This document shows positions 16,382-25,991 of a stretch of DNA of 64,000 nucleotides, piece after piece. The notes beneath the pieces are model-generated. The model was given only the letters and a program-made list of their open reading frames with translations, was not told the DNA's origin and searched no databases. Numbering within the stretch: the first letter of the stretch is position 1; each line of letters opens with the position of its first letter. Source of the stretch: Candidatus Amulumruptor caecigallinarius. Lineage in GTDB: Bacteria > Bacteroidota > Bacteroidia > Bacteroidales > Muribaculaceae. The position numbers were made by a program, and so were the translations under genes. The stretch lies in NCBI GenBank assembly GCA_023665605.1, contig JAMPDP010000001.1, positions 1,028,402 through 1,092,401 on the forward strand, read 5' to 3'.

Positions 16382-17731
16382 ATGACAGCCTCCCAGCCCG
16401 CTACGCTGCTTACCAACGCTGTTATCGTCAACCGTGGCCGCTCGTTCAGAGGCTCGCTCCTGGTGGCCGGCGACGAGATAGCGGCGGTCTACACTGAGGA
16501 CGACCCCCTCCCCAAGGCTGACACTGTGACAGACCTGGGGGGCGCTTGGCTCCTGCCGGGTGCCATTGATACCCATGTGCATTTCCGCGAGCCCGGTCTG
16601 ACCGACAAGGGGTCCATCGCCACCGAGAGCCGCGCCGCGGTAGCCGGCGGTGTCACCTCTTATATAGATATGCCCAACACGGTGCCGCAGACCGTCACCC
16701 AGAGCGCATGGCGCGACAAGATGGCAATCGCCGCCAACAGCTCCGCCGCCAACTACGCCTTCTTCATCGGGGCATCCGCCACCAACACTGACGCGCTCCT
16801 GCGCATGGACTACACCCGCGTGGCAGGCATCAAACTCTTTCTTGGCTCCACCACGGGCGACATGATGGTGGACAATGACGCCGTGGCACGCCGCCTGCTA
16901 CGCAACGCGCCCTGCGAGATAGTGGTACACGCTGAGAGCGAGCGAATTATCCGCGAAAACCTGGCGCGTCTCAACCCCAAGGGCCTCGATGACCTCCCTG
17001 TGGAGTCGCACTCGGAGATACGCGACATCCGCGCTTGCGTGGAGTCGTCGGCGCGCATCGTGGAGATGGCCCGCGAGGAGGATGCCCTGCTGCACCTGGC
17101 TCATGTGAGCACCGCCGCCGAGCTGTCGCTCCTCACCTCCGGCGACTGCCAAGGGAAGCGCATCACCGCCGAGACCTGCCCGCACTACCTGACATTCACC
17201 ACCGCCGACTATCACCGCGCCGGGACGCGCATCAAGTGCAACCCGGCCATCAAGGGGGCCCTTGACCTCCAGGCACTCAGGCGCGGCGTCACTGACGGCC
17301 TCATCGACACGGTGGCCACCGACCATGCGCCGCACCTTGCCGCCGACAAGCACGGAGGCGCCCTCCGCGCCAAGTCGGGCATGCCGATGGTGCAGTTCAG
17401 CGTGGTGAAGATGATGGACCTGTTCGCCCCGGAGATTGTTGCCACGAAGATGGCCCACAATCCGGCACGCATTTTCGGCATCGAGAGGCGCGGATTTCTC
17501 GACCCCGGCTTCAAGGCCGACCTCACGGTGGTGTCTGCTTTGCCGGCCCCGCGCACAATATCGGACTCTGAGGTGTTAAGCAAGTGTGGCTGGACTCCGC
17601 TTGCCGGATTTCAGACCTCTCACCGCATCGAGCTGACCATGGTCAACGGCCATGTGGCTTACAGTGCCGCCGGCGGCGTGGCCGCTCTGAGCGCCGCCGA
17701 AGCTCTCCGCTTCTCGCCCGTGCGCCGCTGA
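16382..17731 (+). CDS. pyrC: Dihydroorotase (class I)
   Basis: A 449-residue amidohydrolase closing carbamoyl-aspartate to dihydroorotate in pyrimidine synthesis. Metal-binding and catalytic motifs are complete: DTHVHFREPG (~62-71), DMPNT, the carboxylated-Lys segment GIKLFLGSTTGDM (~148), HAESE, HVSTAAELSLL, TCPHYLTF, CNPAIK, and TDHAPH with the catalytic Asp. The 45-kDa class I length and the FREPG motif separate it from the shorter E. coli-type PyrC. Placement directly after a polyprenol mannosyltransferase is common in Bacteroidetes. Confidence 0.93.
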   Translation: MTASQPATLLTNAVIVNRGRSFRGSLLVAGDEIAAVYTEDDPLPKADTVTDLGGAWLLPGAIDTHVHFREPGLTDKGSIATESRAAVAGGVTSYIDMPNTVPQTVTQSAWRDKMAIAANSSAANYAFFIGASATNTDALLRMDYTRVAGIKLFLGSTTGDMMVDNDAVARRLLRNAPCEIVVHAESERIIRENLARLNPKGLDDLPVESHSEIRDIRACVESSARIVEMAREEDALLHLAHVSTAAELSLLTSGDCQGKRITAETCPHYLTFTTADYHRAGTRIKCNPAIKGALDLQALRRGVTDGLIDTVATDHAPHLAADKHGGALRAKSGMPMVQFSVVKMMDLFAPEIVATKMAHNPARIFGIERRGFLDPGFKADLTVVSALPAPRTISDSEVLSKCGWTPLAGFQTSHRIELTMVNGHVAYSAAGGVAALSAAEALRFSPVRR

Positions 17732-17830
17732 GCCGCCCCGCCATCGCTTCCCCGCGCCGGCGACAGCCACGTCCCGGCAACAGATATTGCTAATATTCAT
17801 CCACTTATACACCCACCCAACTTACTTACT

Positions 17831-18466
17831 ATGAACTTCAAGAGGTTATTCGCAGCAGCCATCGTGGCCGCATCCACCACAGCGGCGTTTGCCGCATCCA
17901 CCGGCGACATGGTGATAGACGGCGGCATCGGCGTTGGTATGGTCAACTACCCCTCATCCACCGCGGCAACTTTCACACAGCGCGTCGGCGCGGAGTGGGT
18001 GGTGGCACCCTCCATCATCAATGGTGACTTCTCCATAGCCGTAGGCGCTTACCTCAACAATGCCGTTGGCGGGAGCCTCAAGGTGTACGGCCCCTTCTAC
18101 AACAATATGCCCACCTGGACGGCATCACACCGTCGCGACGACTTCTCGCTGATACCCACAGCATCAATGCGTTACCGCATCAACTCAGACTTCGAGGCCT
18201 ACGGCAGCTTCGGCATCGGCATGGGCGTGATGCACTCGTTCTATGCCAACGAGAAGCATTACCAGCCCGTCAACGGCTACTTCGTCACCGGCCTGGACTC
18301 GGCCACCAAGATGACCGTGGCACTGAGCTGCTGCGTGGGCGTGCGCTACTACCTCGGTGAGCACTGGGGCCTGAGCTCACAGCTCGGCATCGTCAGCGCC
18401 AACCTCAAGTCGTCGTGGAGCAGCAGCTACAACATCTTCACCGTAGGTGCCTCCTACCGCTTCTGA
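17831..18466 (+). CDS. Outer-membrane beta-barrel protein
   Basis: A 211-residue exported protein: signal peptide MNFKRLFAAAIVAASTTAAFAA, then alternating strand-like segments (FSIAVGAYLNNAV, DFEAYGSFGIGMGVMHSF, VALSCCVGVRYYLG, HWGLSSQLGIVSANL) and the C-terminal aromatic signature GASYRF. This is the pattern of a small (8-stranded) outer-membrane barrel. Function unknown. It is 99 nt after pyrC and separated by a promoter from ilvD, so it is probably transcribed alone or as the tail of the pyrC operon. Confidence 0.75.
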   Translation: MNFKRLFAAAIVAASTTAAFAASTGDMVIDGGIGVGMVNYPSSTAATFTQRVGAEWVVAPSIINGDFSIAVGAYLNNAVGGSLKVYGPFYNNMPTWTASHRRDDFSLIPTASMRYRINSDFEAYGSFGIGMGVMHSFYANEKHYQPVNGYFVTGLDSATKMTVALSCCVGVRYYLGEHWGLSSQLGIVSANLKSSWSSSYNIFTVGASYRF

Positions 18467-18501
18467 CGCTCAACAGCATCAGCCACATCAGCTGACGGAT
18501 T

Positions 18502-18661
18502 TTTGCATTTGACGAAATTTTTCTGTAATTTTGCCGCAATCTGCACCCGGTTTCCGTTAATCTGTCAGATTTTATAAATGCTCTCACATCCCCTCACTCC
18601 CCCGACGCGGGGATGCGGGGGTTCATCCATTTGTCATAACTAACACTCAGTTTCCACTACT
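18502..18661 (+). promoter_or_regulatory. ilv operon promoter and leader
   Basis: TTTG (18502-18505), 20 nt, TAATTTTG (18526-18533), then a ~122-nt leader to the ilvD ATG. The leader contains a G+C-rich hairpin (CCCCC at about 18599-18603 with GGGGG at about 18617-18621). A 21-codon frame at 18578-18643 has no Leu/Ile/Val run, so I see no classical leader-peptide attenuator. Confidence 0.6.
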
Positions 18662-20491
18662 ATGGTCAATCAGCTAAGGAGTCACGCCAGCACCCACGGC
18701 CGCCGTATGGCAGGCGCAAGGGCCCTGTGGCGCGCTAACGGCATGAAGGAGTCTCAGATCGGCAAGCCTATCATCGCTGTCGTCAACTCGTTCACCCAGT
18801 TTGTGCCCGGACACACACACCTCCATGAGATTGGCCAGGTCGTCAAGCAGGAGATTGAGAAGCTCGGCTGCTACGCCGCCGAGTTCAACACCATAGCCAT
18901 CGACGACGGCATCGCCATGGGCCATGACGGGATGCTCTACTCGCTCCCCTCGCGTGACCTCATCGCCGACTCGGTGGAGTATATGGTCAACGCGCACAAG
19001 GCTGATGCCATGGTGTGCATCAGCAACTGCGACAAGGTGACGCCCGGCATGCTCATGGCAGCGATGCGTCTGAACATCCCCGCCATCTTCGTGAGCGGCG
19101 GCCCGATGGAGGCCGGCGACGTTGATGGCCGCAAGCTGGACCTCATCGACATTATGATTGACTCGGCTGACACCTCCGTCAGCGACGAGGCCGTGGCGAA
19201 GCTCGAACGCGAGGGGTGCCCCACCTGCGGCTCCTGCTCGGGCATGTTCACCGCCAACTCCATGAACTCGCTCAATGAGGCCATCGGCCTCGCCCTCCCC
19301 GGCAACGGCACGGTGGTGGCCACGCACGCCAACCGCCGCGAGCTCTTCCGCCGCGCGGCGCGTCAGATTGTGGAGAACGCCTACGCATATTATGAGAAGG
19401 GTGACGAGAGCGTCCTCCCCCGCAACATCGCCACTCGTCAGGCCATGCTCAACGCCATGACCCTTGACATCGCCATGGGTGGAAGCACCAACACCGTGCT
19501 CCACCTGCTTGCGGTGGCCAACGAGGCCGGGGCCAACTTCACCATGGCCGACATTGACGCGCTGTCGCGCCACACCCCGGTGCTGTGCAAGGTAGCCCCC
19601 AACTCACACTACCACATCGAGGATGTGAACCGCGCCGGCGGCATCCTCTCCATAATGAAAATTCTTGCCGATGCAGGGCTTGTGGACACCGCCACCAAGC
19701 GCGTGGACGGCCTCACGCTCGGCGAGGCCATTGACCGCTGGGCCATCGGCGGCAAGCACTACACCGACGAGGCTGACGAGCTGTGGCGCTCCGCCCCCGG
19801 GCGCAAGCACACCACGGAACTTGGCTCGCAGGAGGCTTATTACGGCGAGCTCGACACAGACCGCGCCTCCGGGTGCATCCGCGACATGGAGCACGCCTAC
19901 GTGAAGGATGGCGGTCTGGCAGTGCTCAAGGGGAACATCGCCCTTGACGGCTGCGTGGTGAAGACTGCCGGCGTGGACGAGAGCATATTCCGCTTCTCGG
20001 GCCCCGCCAAAGTGTTCCACTCCCAGGATGAGGCCGTGGAGGGCATCCTCCGTGACCAAGTGAAGAGCGGCGACGTGGTGGTCATCACCTACGAGGGCCC
20101 CAAGGGTGGCCCCGGCATGCAGGAGATGCTCTACCCCACCAGCTACATCAAGAGCAAGCACCTGGGCAAGGAGTGCGCCCTCATCACCGATGGCCGCTTC
20201 TCGGGAGGCACCTCGGGGCTCTCCATCGGCCACATCAGCCCGGAAGCCGCAGCCGGCGGAGCCATCGCGCTGGTGCGTGATGGTGACATCATCGACATCG
20301 ACATCCCCGGCCGCTCCATCAGCGTGCGCCTGAGCGACGAGGAGCTCGCGGCACGCCGCGCCGAGGAGGAGGCTCACGGCAAGGATGCCTACACTCCGCG
20401 TGGCCGCGACCGCCACGTGAGCCGCGCGCTGCGTGCCTATGCCGCCAACGTCACCTCTGCCGACCGCGGCGGCGTGCGTTGCGACATCTGA
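18662..20491 (+). CDS. ilvD: Dihydroxy-acid dehydratase
   Basis: A 609-residue Fe-S dehydratase, third step of valine and isoleucine synthesis: dihydroxy acids to 2-oxo acids. Cluster-binding cysteines are in [10 protein letters not shown] (~121-130) and [16 protein letters not shown] (~187-202); the C-terminal half carries [19 protein letters not shown]. Length and the Arg/His-rich end match the E. coli-type enzyme. It is the first gene of the ilv operon, 63 nt before ilvB. Confidence 0.96.
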   Translation: MVNQLRSHASTHGRRMAGARALWRANGMKESQIGKPIIAVVNSFTQFVPGHTHLHEIGQVVKQEIEKLGCYAAEFNTIAIDDGIAMGHDGMLYSLPSRDLIADSVEYMVNAHKADAMVCISNCDKVTPGMLMAAMRLNIPAIFVSGGPMEAGDVDGRKLDLIDIMIDSADTSVSDEAVAKLEREGCPTCGSCSGMFTANSMNSLNEAIGLALPGNGTVVATHANRRELFRRAARQIVENAYAYYEKGDESVLPRNIATRQAMLNAMTLDIAMGGSTNTVLHLLAVANEAGANFTMADIDALSRHTPVLCKVAPNSHYHIEDVNRAGGILSIMKILADAGLVDTATKRVDGLTLGEAIDRWAIGGKHYTDEADELWRSAPGRKHTTELGSQEAYYGELDTDRASGCIRDMEHAYVKDGGLAVLKGNIALDGCVVKTAGVDESIFRFSGPAKVFHSQDEAVEGILRDQVKSGDVVVITYEGPKGGPGMQEMLYPTSYIKSKHLGKECALITDGRFSGGTSGLSIGHISPEAAAGGAIALVRDGDIIDIDIPGRSISVRLSDEELAARRAEEEAHGKDAYTPRGRDRHVSRALRAYAANVTSADRGGVRCDI

Positions 20492-20554
20492 GCCGCACGC
20501 AGCAGCAGCCATCCCAACCACCCCACCTCCACCATCCAACTTACGAAACCTCCT

Positions 20555-22276
20555 ATGAGTGACAAGATAAACGGAGCCGAAGCTCTGATACGCGCCCTGA
20601 TAGATGAAGGGGCCGACACGGTGTTCGGCTATCCCGGCGGCTCGATCATGCCGGTGTATGACCGCCTGTATGACTACACTGACCGCCTCCGCCACCTGCT
20701 TGCCCGCCACGAGCAGGGCGCCATCCACGCAGCCCAGGGCTATGCCCGCGCCTCGGGCCGCGTCGGCGTGGTGATAGCCACGTCCGGCCCCGGGGCCACA
20801 AACCTCATCACGGGCCTTTCCGATGCCATGATGGACTCCACACCGCTGGTGGTCATCACCGGCCAGGTGCAGAGCGCCCTCCTCGGTAAGGATGCCTTTC
20901 AGGAGACCGATGTGGTGGGCATCACTCAGCCCATCACCAAGTGGGCGGTGCAGATACGCCGCCCCGAGGATGTAGCCCCGGCAGTGGCGCGCGCATTCTA
21001 CATCGCCGCCAACGGGCGCCCCGGCCCCGTGGTGCTCGACATCGCCAAGGATGCCCAGACGGCCTTCTGCGAATATCACTTCAAGAAGTGCAACTTCATA
21101 CGCAGCTACGACCCCGACCCCGTGGCTGACGAGGAGAAGATAGCCCTGGCCGCCGAGCTGCTCAACACGGCGCAGCGCCCCATGATTCTCTCGGGCCACG
21201 GCGTGATGATCTCCGGCGCGGAGCGCGAGCTGCTGGAGCTGGCCGAGAAGGCTGACATCCCGGTGGCCACCACCATGCTCGGCCTCAGCACCATCCCCAC
21301 CAAGCACCCCCTCAACAAGGGTATGCTGGGCATGCACGGCAACCTCGGCCCCAACGTCAACACCAACCGCGCCGACCTGATACTGGCCATCGGCATGCGC
21401 TTCGACGACCGTGTCACCGGCGACGTGGCCAAGTATGCCCCGCAGGCCAAGATAGTGCATATCGACATAGATGCCAGCGAGTTTGACAAGACAGTGCGCA
21501 CCCACACGCACCTCCACGGCGACGCCGCCAAGGTGCTCCGCAAGCTCATACCGCTGGTGAACCCCGCCATCCGCGCCGAGTGGAACGCCACCTTCGACCG
21601 CCACGCAGCCGTGGAGCAGGCCAAGGTGAAGGAGCGTGAGCTCCACCCCGTCGAACCCCACGGCAAGATGCTCATGGGCGAAGTGGTGAGCCGCGTCAGC
21701 GAAGCCATGGGCCACGATGCCATCCTGGTGACGGATGTGGGCCAGAACCAGATGTTCGGTGTCCGCTACTTCAGCTTCGTCTCCCCGCGCAGCGTCATCT
21801 CCTCGGGCGGCCTCGGCACCATGGGCTTCGGACTCCCCGCATCCATCGGCGCCAAGATAGCCGCACCGGAGCGCAAGGTGGTGCTCTTCGTGGGCGACGG
21901 CGGCCTGCAGATGACCATGCAGGAGCTCGGCATGATTATGGAGTACCACGTCGGGGTGAAGATAGTGCTCCTAAACAACAACTTCCTGGGCAACGTGCGC
22001 CAGTGGCAGCATCTGTTCTTCAACTCACGCTACTCAGCAACCCCGATGCTCAACCCTGACTTCGTGGAGCTTGCCGCGGCATACGGCATAAAGGGTGAGG
22101 ATGTGGCCGACCGCGCCGACCTCGCCGGAGCCATCGAACGCCTTGTGGCTGACGATGACGCATACCTGCTCAACGTCAACATCGACGAGACCGACATGGT
22201 GTTCCCCATGACCCCCGGCGGTGCCGGCGTCGACGAGATACTGCTCAACGCCTCAGAGCGTTACATCCCCGAATAA
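20555..22276 (+). CDS. ilvB: Acetolactate synthase large subunit
   Basis: A 573-residue ThDP enzyme joining pyruvate with pyruvate or 2-oxobutyrate, the first committed step to Val/Leu and Ile. The activating Glu is in LARHEQGAIHAAQGYARA (~49-66), the FAD-binding region follows, and the ThDP motif runs GDGGLQMTMQELG...NNNFLG (~447-478). Anabolic type, followed by its regulatory subunit after 37 nt. Confidence 0.95.
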   Translation: MSDKINGAEALIRALIDEGADTVFGYPGGSIMPVYDRLYDYTDRLRHLLARHEQGAIHAAQGYARASGRVGVVIATSGPGATNLITGLSDAMMDSTPLVVITGQVQSALLGKDAFQETDVVGITQPITKWAVQIRRPEDVAPAVARAFYIAANGRPGPVVLDIAKDAQTAFCEYHFKKCNFIRSYDPDPVADEEKIALAAELLNTAQRPMILSGHGVMISGAERELLELAEKADIPVATTMLGLSTIPTKHPLNKGMLGMHGNLGPNVNTNRADLILAIGMRFDDRVTGDVAKYAPQAKIVHIDIDASEFDKTVRTHTHLHGDAAKVLRKLIPLVNPAIRAEWNATFDRHAAVEQAKVKERELHPVEPHGKMLMGEVVSRVSEAMGHDAILVTDVGQNQMFGVRYFSFVSPRSVISSGGLGTMGFGLPASIGAKIAAPERKVVLFVGDGGLQMTMQELGMIMEYHVGVKIVLLNNNFLGNVRQWQHLFFNSRYSATPMLNPDFVELAAAYGIKGEDVADRADLAGAIERLVADDDAYLLNVNIDETDMVFPMTPGGAGVDEILLNASERYIPE

Positions 22277-22313
22277 CCCAGCATACCCATCACACACTGA
22301 AAAGACATCACAC

Positions 22314-22883
22314 ATGGACACACAGCTGTACACCATCACCGTCTTTACCGAGAACCAGGTGGGTCTGCTCAACCAGATTTCCATCATCTTCACGCGCCGA
22401 TGCCTCAACATCGAGAGCATGAGCGTCAGTGCCTGCTCCATACCTCACGTCCACAAGTTTACCATCACTTGCCGCTCCGACCGCCGCATGATGGAGCATG
22501 TGGTCAAGCAGATCGAGAAGCGCATCGACGTGCTCCGGGCGTTCCTCCACACGGACGAAGACCTTGTGTTTCAGGAAGTGGCGCTCTACAAGGTGCCGAC
22601 AGCCGACCTCCTCGCCGGCGGCCACCTCGAAGGCATCATACGCCGCCACGGCGCGCGTGTGCTGGAAATCACCGCCGAATACACCATCTTCGAGAAAACC
22701 GGCCACAAGGTAGAGACCGAGGCCCTGTTCGAGGAGCTCAAGGATTTCGGCATCCGCCAGTTCGTGCGCTCAGGCCGCGTCTGTGTCACCAAAGCCCCCG
22801 AGGAGCTGGTGGATATGTTCCTCCAGCAGCAAGTAATCCGCAAGCAACGCGTTGACAATGCCATCCCTGCCGATATTTCTTAA
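22314..22883 (+). CDS. ilvN: Acetolactate synthase small (regulatory) subunit
   Basis: A 189-residue regulatory subunit conferring valine feedback on IlvB. An N-terminal ACT domain (LYTITVFTENQVGLLNQISI, residues ~4-23, continuing to ~75) is followed by the C-terminal domain (ALFEELKDFGIRQFVRSGRV). It is longer than E. coli IlvN and close to the two-domain IlvH type. The ATG at 22314 is chosen because the ACT domain starts directly after it. Its 3' end overlaps the thioesterase gene by 26 nt. Confidence 0.92.
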   Translation: MDTQLYTITVFTENQVGLLNQISIIFTRRCLNIESMSVSACSIPHVHKFTITCRSDRRMMEHVVKQIEKRIDVLRAFLHTDEDLVFQEVALYKVPTADLLAGGHLEGIIRRHGARVLEITAEYTIFEKTGHKVETEALFEELKDFGIRQFVRSGRVCVTKAPEELVDMFLQQQVIRKQRVDNAIPADIS

Positions 22884-23646
22884 AACCGACTACTTCCTCT
22901 CGGCCGCTGACTGCAACGCCGAGAACGAGATGCCCCTGAGCTCGCTGGTGCGCCACATCATCGAGAGTGCCACCGAGCATGCCAACCGGCTCAACGTGGG
23001 CTACACACGCCTGTCGGAGACCGGCATCGCGTGGGTGCTCTCGCGCCTGGCCATCGAAATCCGTCGGATGCCACGTGTCAACGAGCGCTTCTCGCTCGAG
23101 ACGCGCGTCACCGCCGTGGAGCGTCACTCCACTGACCGCCTCTTTGAGCTGACGGATGCCGACGGTCGCGCCGTGGCTGCCGCCCGCACCGTGTGGGTGG
23201 CCCTTGACATCCGCGAGCGCAAGCTCGCCGACCTGTCGCTCCTCTCTGAGCTGCGTGACATCTCTGCCCCGTGGAGCCCCGCCTGCGCTCCCCCGAAGCG
23301 TCTGCGCGCCGTCAAGGAGCCGCAGACATCACGCGAGGTGGAGATATGGTACAGCGACCTTGACATCAACCGCCACCTCACCACCACGCGCTACATCGAC
23401 ATGGCCATGAGCGCGTTCCCCCTGGAGTGGCACGACGCCAACCGCGTGACGCGCCTCGACGCAATGTTCATGAAGGAGACGCTGCCCGGCTCCACCGTCA
23501 CCCTCGCCACCACCGAGACAGCCCCCGGGCAGGTGCAGATTGACATCTCACAGGCCGGCCAGCCTCACTTCGTGGCACAGCTCACCTATGCCCCGCGCAC
23601 AGACTTCCGCGAGGTCTTGCCGCAGGCCACAGGCTCCAACGAGTAA
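22858..23646 (+). CDS. Acyl-ACP thioesterase (FatA-like, double hot-dog)
   Basis: A 262-residue thioesterase of the acyl-ACP thioesterase family, with two hot-dog domains (~1-135 and ~155-262). The second carries the catalytic segment WYSDLDINRHLTTTRYID (~164-181, Asn and His as in FatA/FatB). It releases free fatty acids from acyl-ACP in the cytoplasm. Its place inside the ilv operon, overlapping ilvN by 26 nt, is conserved in Bacteroidales as I recall it, and suggests a link with branched-chain acyl chains, which start from valine- and isoleucine-derived primers; that link is inference. The ATG at 22858 is preferred to the TTG two codons before it. Confidence 0.85.
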   Translation: MPSLPIFLKTDYFLSAADCNAENEMPLSSLVRHIIESATEHANRLNVGYTRLSETGIAWVLSRLAIEIRRMPRVNERFSLETRVTAVERHSTDRLFELTDADGRAVAAARTVWVALDIRERKLADLSLLSELRDISAPWSPACAPPKRLRAVKEPQTSREVEIWYSDLDINRHLTTTRYIDMAMSAFPLEWHDANRVTRLDAMFMKETLPGSTVTLATTETAPGQVQIDISQAGQPHFVAQLTYAPRTDFREVLPQATGSNE

Positions 23647-23686
23647 CATTTTGACAACAAAAGAGCGATTTCCGATATAAATTGCT

Positions 23687-23694
23687 TACCTTTG
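23687..23694 (+). promoter_or_regulatory. -7 box before ilvC
   Basis: TACCTTTG, 44 nt before the ilvC ATG. No TTTG at the right distance; it may be an internal promoter that gives ilvC extra transcription. Confidence 0.45.
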
Positions 23695-23738
23695 CACCCA
23701 TATTAGTTAGACATCTTTATAACCAGACATCATAGATT

Positions 23739-24782
23739 ATGGCAAAACTCAATTTTGGCGGCGTAGAAGAAACCGTCATCACCCGCGATGAATTTTCTCT
23801 GGAGAAGGCTCGTGAAATCCTCAAGGACGAGACAATAGCCGTGCTCGGTTACGGCGTGCAGGGCCCCGGCCAGAGCCTCAACCTCCGTGACAACGGCTTC
23901 AACGTCATCGTGGGTCAGCGCACCGGCAAGACCTATGACAAGGCTGTGGCCGACGGCTGGGTTCCCGGCGAGACACTCTTCTCCATCGAAGAGGCTTGCG
24001 ACAAGGCCACCATCATCATGTGCCTCCTCTCTGACGCTGCCGTGATTTCTGTTTGGCCCACCATAAAGAAATACCTCACCGCCGGCAAGGCTCTGTACTT
24101 CTCACACGGCTTCGCCATCGCCTGGCAGGACCGCACCGGCGTAGTGCCCCCCAAGGACATCGACCTCATCATGGTAGCCCCCAAGGGCTCGGGCACGTCG
24201 CTCCGCACCATGTTCCTCGAAGGCCGCGGCCTCAACTCCTCCTACGCCGTTGAGCAGGACTACACCGGCCGTGCACTCGACCGCACTCTCGCCCTGGCCA
24301 TCGGCATCGGCTCGGGCTACATCTTCGAGACCACCTTCAAGCGTGAGGCTTACTCAGACCTCACCGGCGAGCGCGGCTCACTGATGGGTGCTATCCAGGG
24401 CCTCCTCCTCGCTCAGTACGAAGTGCTCCGCGAGAACGGCCACACCCCCTCCGAGGCGTTCAACGAGACCGTCGAGGAGCTCACCCAGTCACTGATGCCC
24501 CTGTTCGCCGCCAAGGGCATGGACTGGATGTACGCCAACTGCTCCACCACCGCCCAGCGTGGTGCCCTCGACTGGATGACCCCGTTCCACGATGCCATCA
24601 AGCCCGTTGTTGAGAAGCTCTACGCTTCGGTAGCCTGCGGCCAGGAGGCTCAGAACTCCATCGACTCCAACTCCAAGCCCGGCTACCGCGAAGGCCTCGA
24701 GAAGGAGCTTAAGGCCCTCCGCGAGAGCGAGATGTGGCGCGCCGGAGCCACCGTCCGCGAGCTCCGCCCCGAGAACAACTAA
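23739..24782 (+). CDS. ilvC: Ketol-acid reductoisomerase
   Basis: A 347-residue NAD(P)H-dependent enzyme converting acetolactate to dihydroxyisovalerate. The Rossmann motif is AVLGYGVQGPGQSLNLRDNG (~34-53); later come HGFAIAWQD, VAPKGSGTSLR and the metal-binding DLTGERGSLMGAIQ and ESEMW regions. The QGPGQ variant in the nucleotide loop and the length are those of the Bacteroidetes/plant-like branch. It is the last gene of the ilv cluster, with its own -7 box, closed by a strong terminator. Confidence 0.95.
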   Translation: MAKLNFGGVEETVITRDEFSLEKAREILKDETIAVLGYGVQGPGQSLNLRDNGFNVIVGQRTGKTYDKAVADGWVPGETLFSIEEACDKATIIMCLLSDAAVISVWPTIKKYLTAGKALYFSHGFAIAWQDRTGVVPPKDIDLIMVAPKGSGTSLRTMFLEGRGLNSSYAVEQDYTGRALDRTLALAIGIGSGYIFETTFKREAYSDLTGERGSLMGAIQGLLLAQYEVLRENGHTPSEAFNETVEELTQSLMPLFAAKGMDWMYANCSTTAQRGALDWMTPFHDAIKPVVEKLYASVACGQEAQNSIDSNSKPGYREGLEKELKALRESEMWRAGATVRELRPENN

Positions 24783-24800
24783 TCCCCCCCATCGCACAAA

Positions 24801-24839
24801 TCCCCTCGCCCCCACCCCGGGCAGCGAGGGGATTTTTTT
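24801..24839 (+). terminator. Rho-independent terminator of the ilv operon
   Basis: TCCCCTCG (24801-24808) pairs with CGAGGGGA (24825-24832), followed by seven T residues (24833-24839). The best intrinsic terminator in the window. Confidence 0.9.
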
Positions 24840-24925
24840 CGTCCCTGTACCCCCCGTGGCACCATCGCGATGGCCATGCAACGTGCCGCCGCCGACGTAC
24901 AACCACACATGGGGACAAAAACGTG

Positions 24926-24956
24926 TTGCATATTGCATGAAAAAAGATTAACTTTG
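24926..24956 (+). promoter_or_regulatory. Promoter of the DUF177-rpmF-fabH operon
   Basis: TTG at 24926-24928, 20 nt, TAACTTTG at 24949-24956. The start codon is 37 nt further on. Confidence 0.65.
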
Positions 24957-24993
24957 CACAGTTTTTCTCCAACCATCAACTCTCGACACACCA

Positions 24994-25596
24994 GTGGGCA
25001 AGTTCTCAGAATTCAAGCTGCCGCTCAAGACCATGGGCCAGGGGCGCGAGGAGTTTCATTACCACCTCGACAAGCAGTTCTTCGTCAACATGGAGAGCAC
25101 CGACATTCACGGTGCTGACCTTGACGTAACCCTTGTGGTGGAACACAAGGGCGAGGACTACAACCTCCACTTCCACGTAACGGGCAACGTCACCCTGCTG
25201 TGTGACCGCTGTCTGGACGCACTGATCCACGATGTCGACACCACGTATGACATCACCGTGCGCTACGGCGACCGCTACTGCGACGACTCCGACACGGTGC
25301 TCGAAATCCCCGAGAGCGACGCCACGCTCAACGTAGCCTATATGCTCTACGACACCGTGGCCCTGACCATCCCCCTGAAGCACGTTCACCCCGCCGGGAA
25401 GTGCAACAAGGCGATGAGCTCGATGCTCCACCGCCACCGCGTTACCACGCCGGGTCCCGACAGCGAGCTTGAGGAGAGCCTCATTGAGGAGATGGACGGC
25501 ATGGACAGTGCTCCCGCCGACAATGATGCCCCCACCGACCCCCGCTGGGATGCCCTCAAAGGGCTCAAGGGTGACGATGACTCAGACGCCGAATAA
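24994..25596 (+). CDS. DUF177 (YceD-like) protein
   Basis: A 200-residue DUF177 protein. The core shows the family's CDRCLDAL (~70-77), a Cys pair of the possible metal-binding type, and LYDTVALTIPLKHVHPAGKC (~117-136). The C-terminal 50 residues are acidic and probably disordered. In plants and bacteria DUF177/YceD is tied to 23S rRNA accumulation or processing, and it is almost always encoded before rpmF, as here (47 nt gap). The start is a GTG at 24994; no in-frame ATG gives the full N-terminal domain. Confidence 0.85.
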   Translation: MGKFSEFKLPLKTMGQGREEFHYHLDKQFFVNMESTDIHGADLDVTLVVEHKGEDYNLHFHVTGNVTLLCDRCLDALIHDVDTTYDITVRYGDRYCDDSDTVLEIPESDATLNVAYMLYDTVALTIPLKHVHPAGKCNKAMSSMLHRHRVTTPGPDSELEESLIEEMDGMDSAPADNDAPTDPRWDALKGLKGDDDSDAE

Positions 25597-25643
25597 ACCG
25601 ATTATCACGAATATACATAAATAGATAAACTGAATACACCACT

Positions 25644-25829
25644 ATGGCACATCCCAAACGAAAGCAATCCAAGACCCGCACCGCGAAGCGTCGCACCCAC
25701 GACAAGGCCGTAGCCCCCACCATAGCCCTTTGCCCCAACTGCGGCGCATGGCACATCTACCACACCGTGTGCGGCGAGTGCGGCTACTACCGCGGCAAGA
25801 TCGTCATCGAGAAGGCAGCCACTGTCTGA
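25644..25829 (+). CDS. rpmF: 50S ribosomal protein bL32
   Basis: A 61-residue large-subunit protein with the basic start MAHPKRKQSKTRTAKRRTHD and a complete zinc ribbon, CPNCGAWH...CGECGYY (~30-52), the C+ form of bL32. It lies between DUF177 and fabH, the classic rpmF cluster that ties ribosome synthesis to fatty-acid synthesis. Confidence 0.96.
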   Translation: MAHPKRKQSKTRTAKRRTHDKAVAPTIALCPNCGAWHIYHTVCGECGYYRGKIVIEKAATV

Positions 25830-25991
25830 TCCTCTGTTGCTGCGCGGTCGGCACTACGGGCAGTTTCCCCGCAATGAGGAGCGTCCGCGCCGACTCCCCC
25901 CACTTCACAAACACCGTCAGTGACGGTCACCCCGGAGCGCGCTTCGGGATGACGGTCACTAACCCTTTACACACCACACTGACCTATTTCA

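Noticed and set aside
18578-18643. Leader peptide for ilv attenuation
   Set aside because: The 21-codon frame has only two Leu/Ile codons and no terminator/antiterminator pair that I can draw with confidence.
19604-21949. A 781-codon open frame on the minus strand across ilvD and ilvB
   Set aside because: It is antisense to two clear enzymes and rich in His/Val/Ala/Gly, as expected from G+C-rich coding DNA read backwards; no family motif or signal is present.
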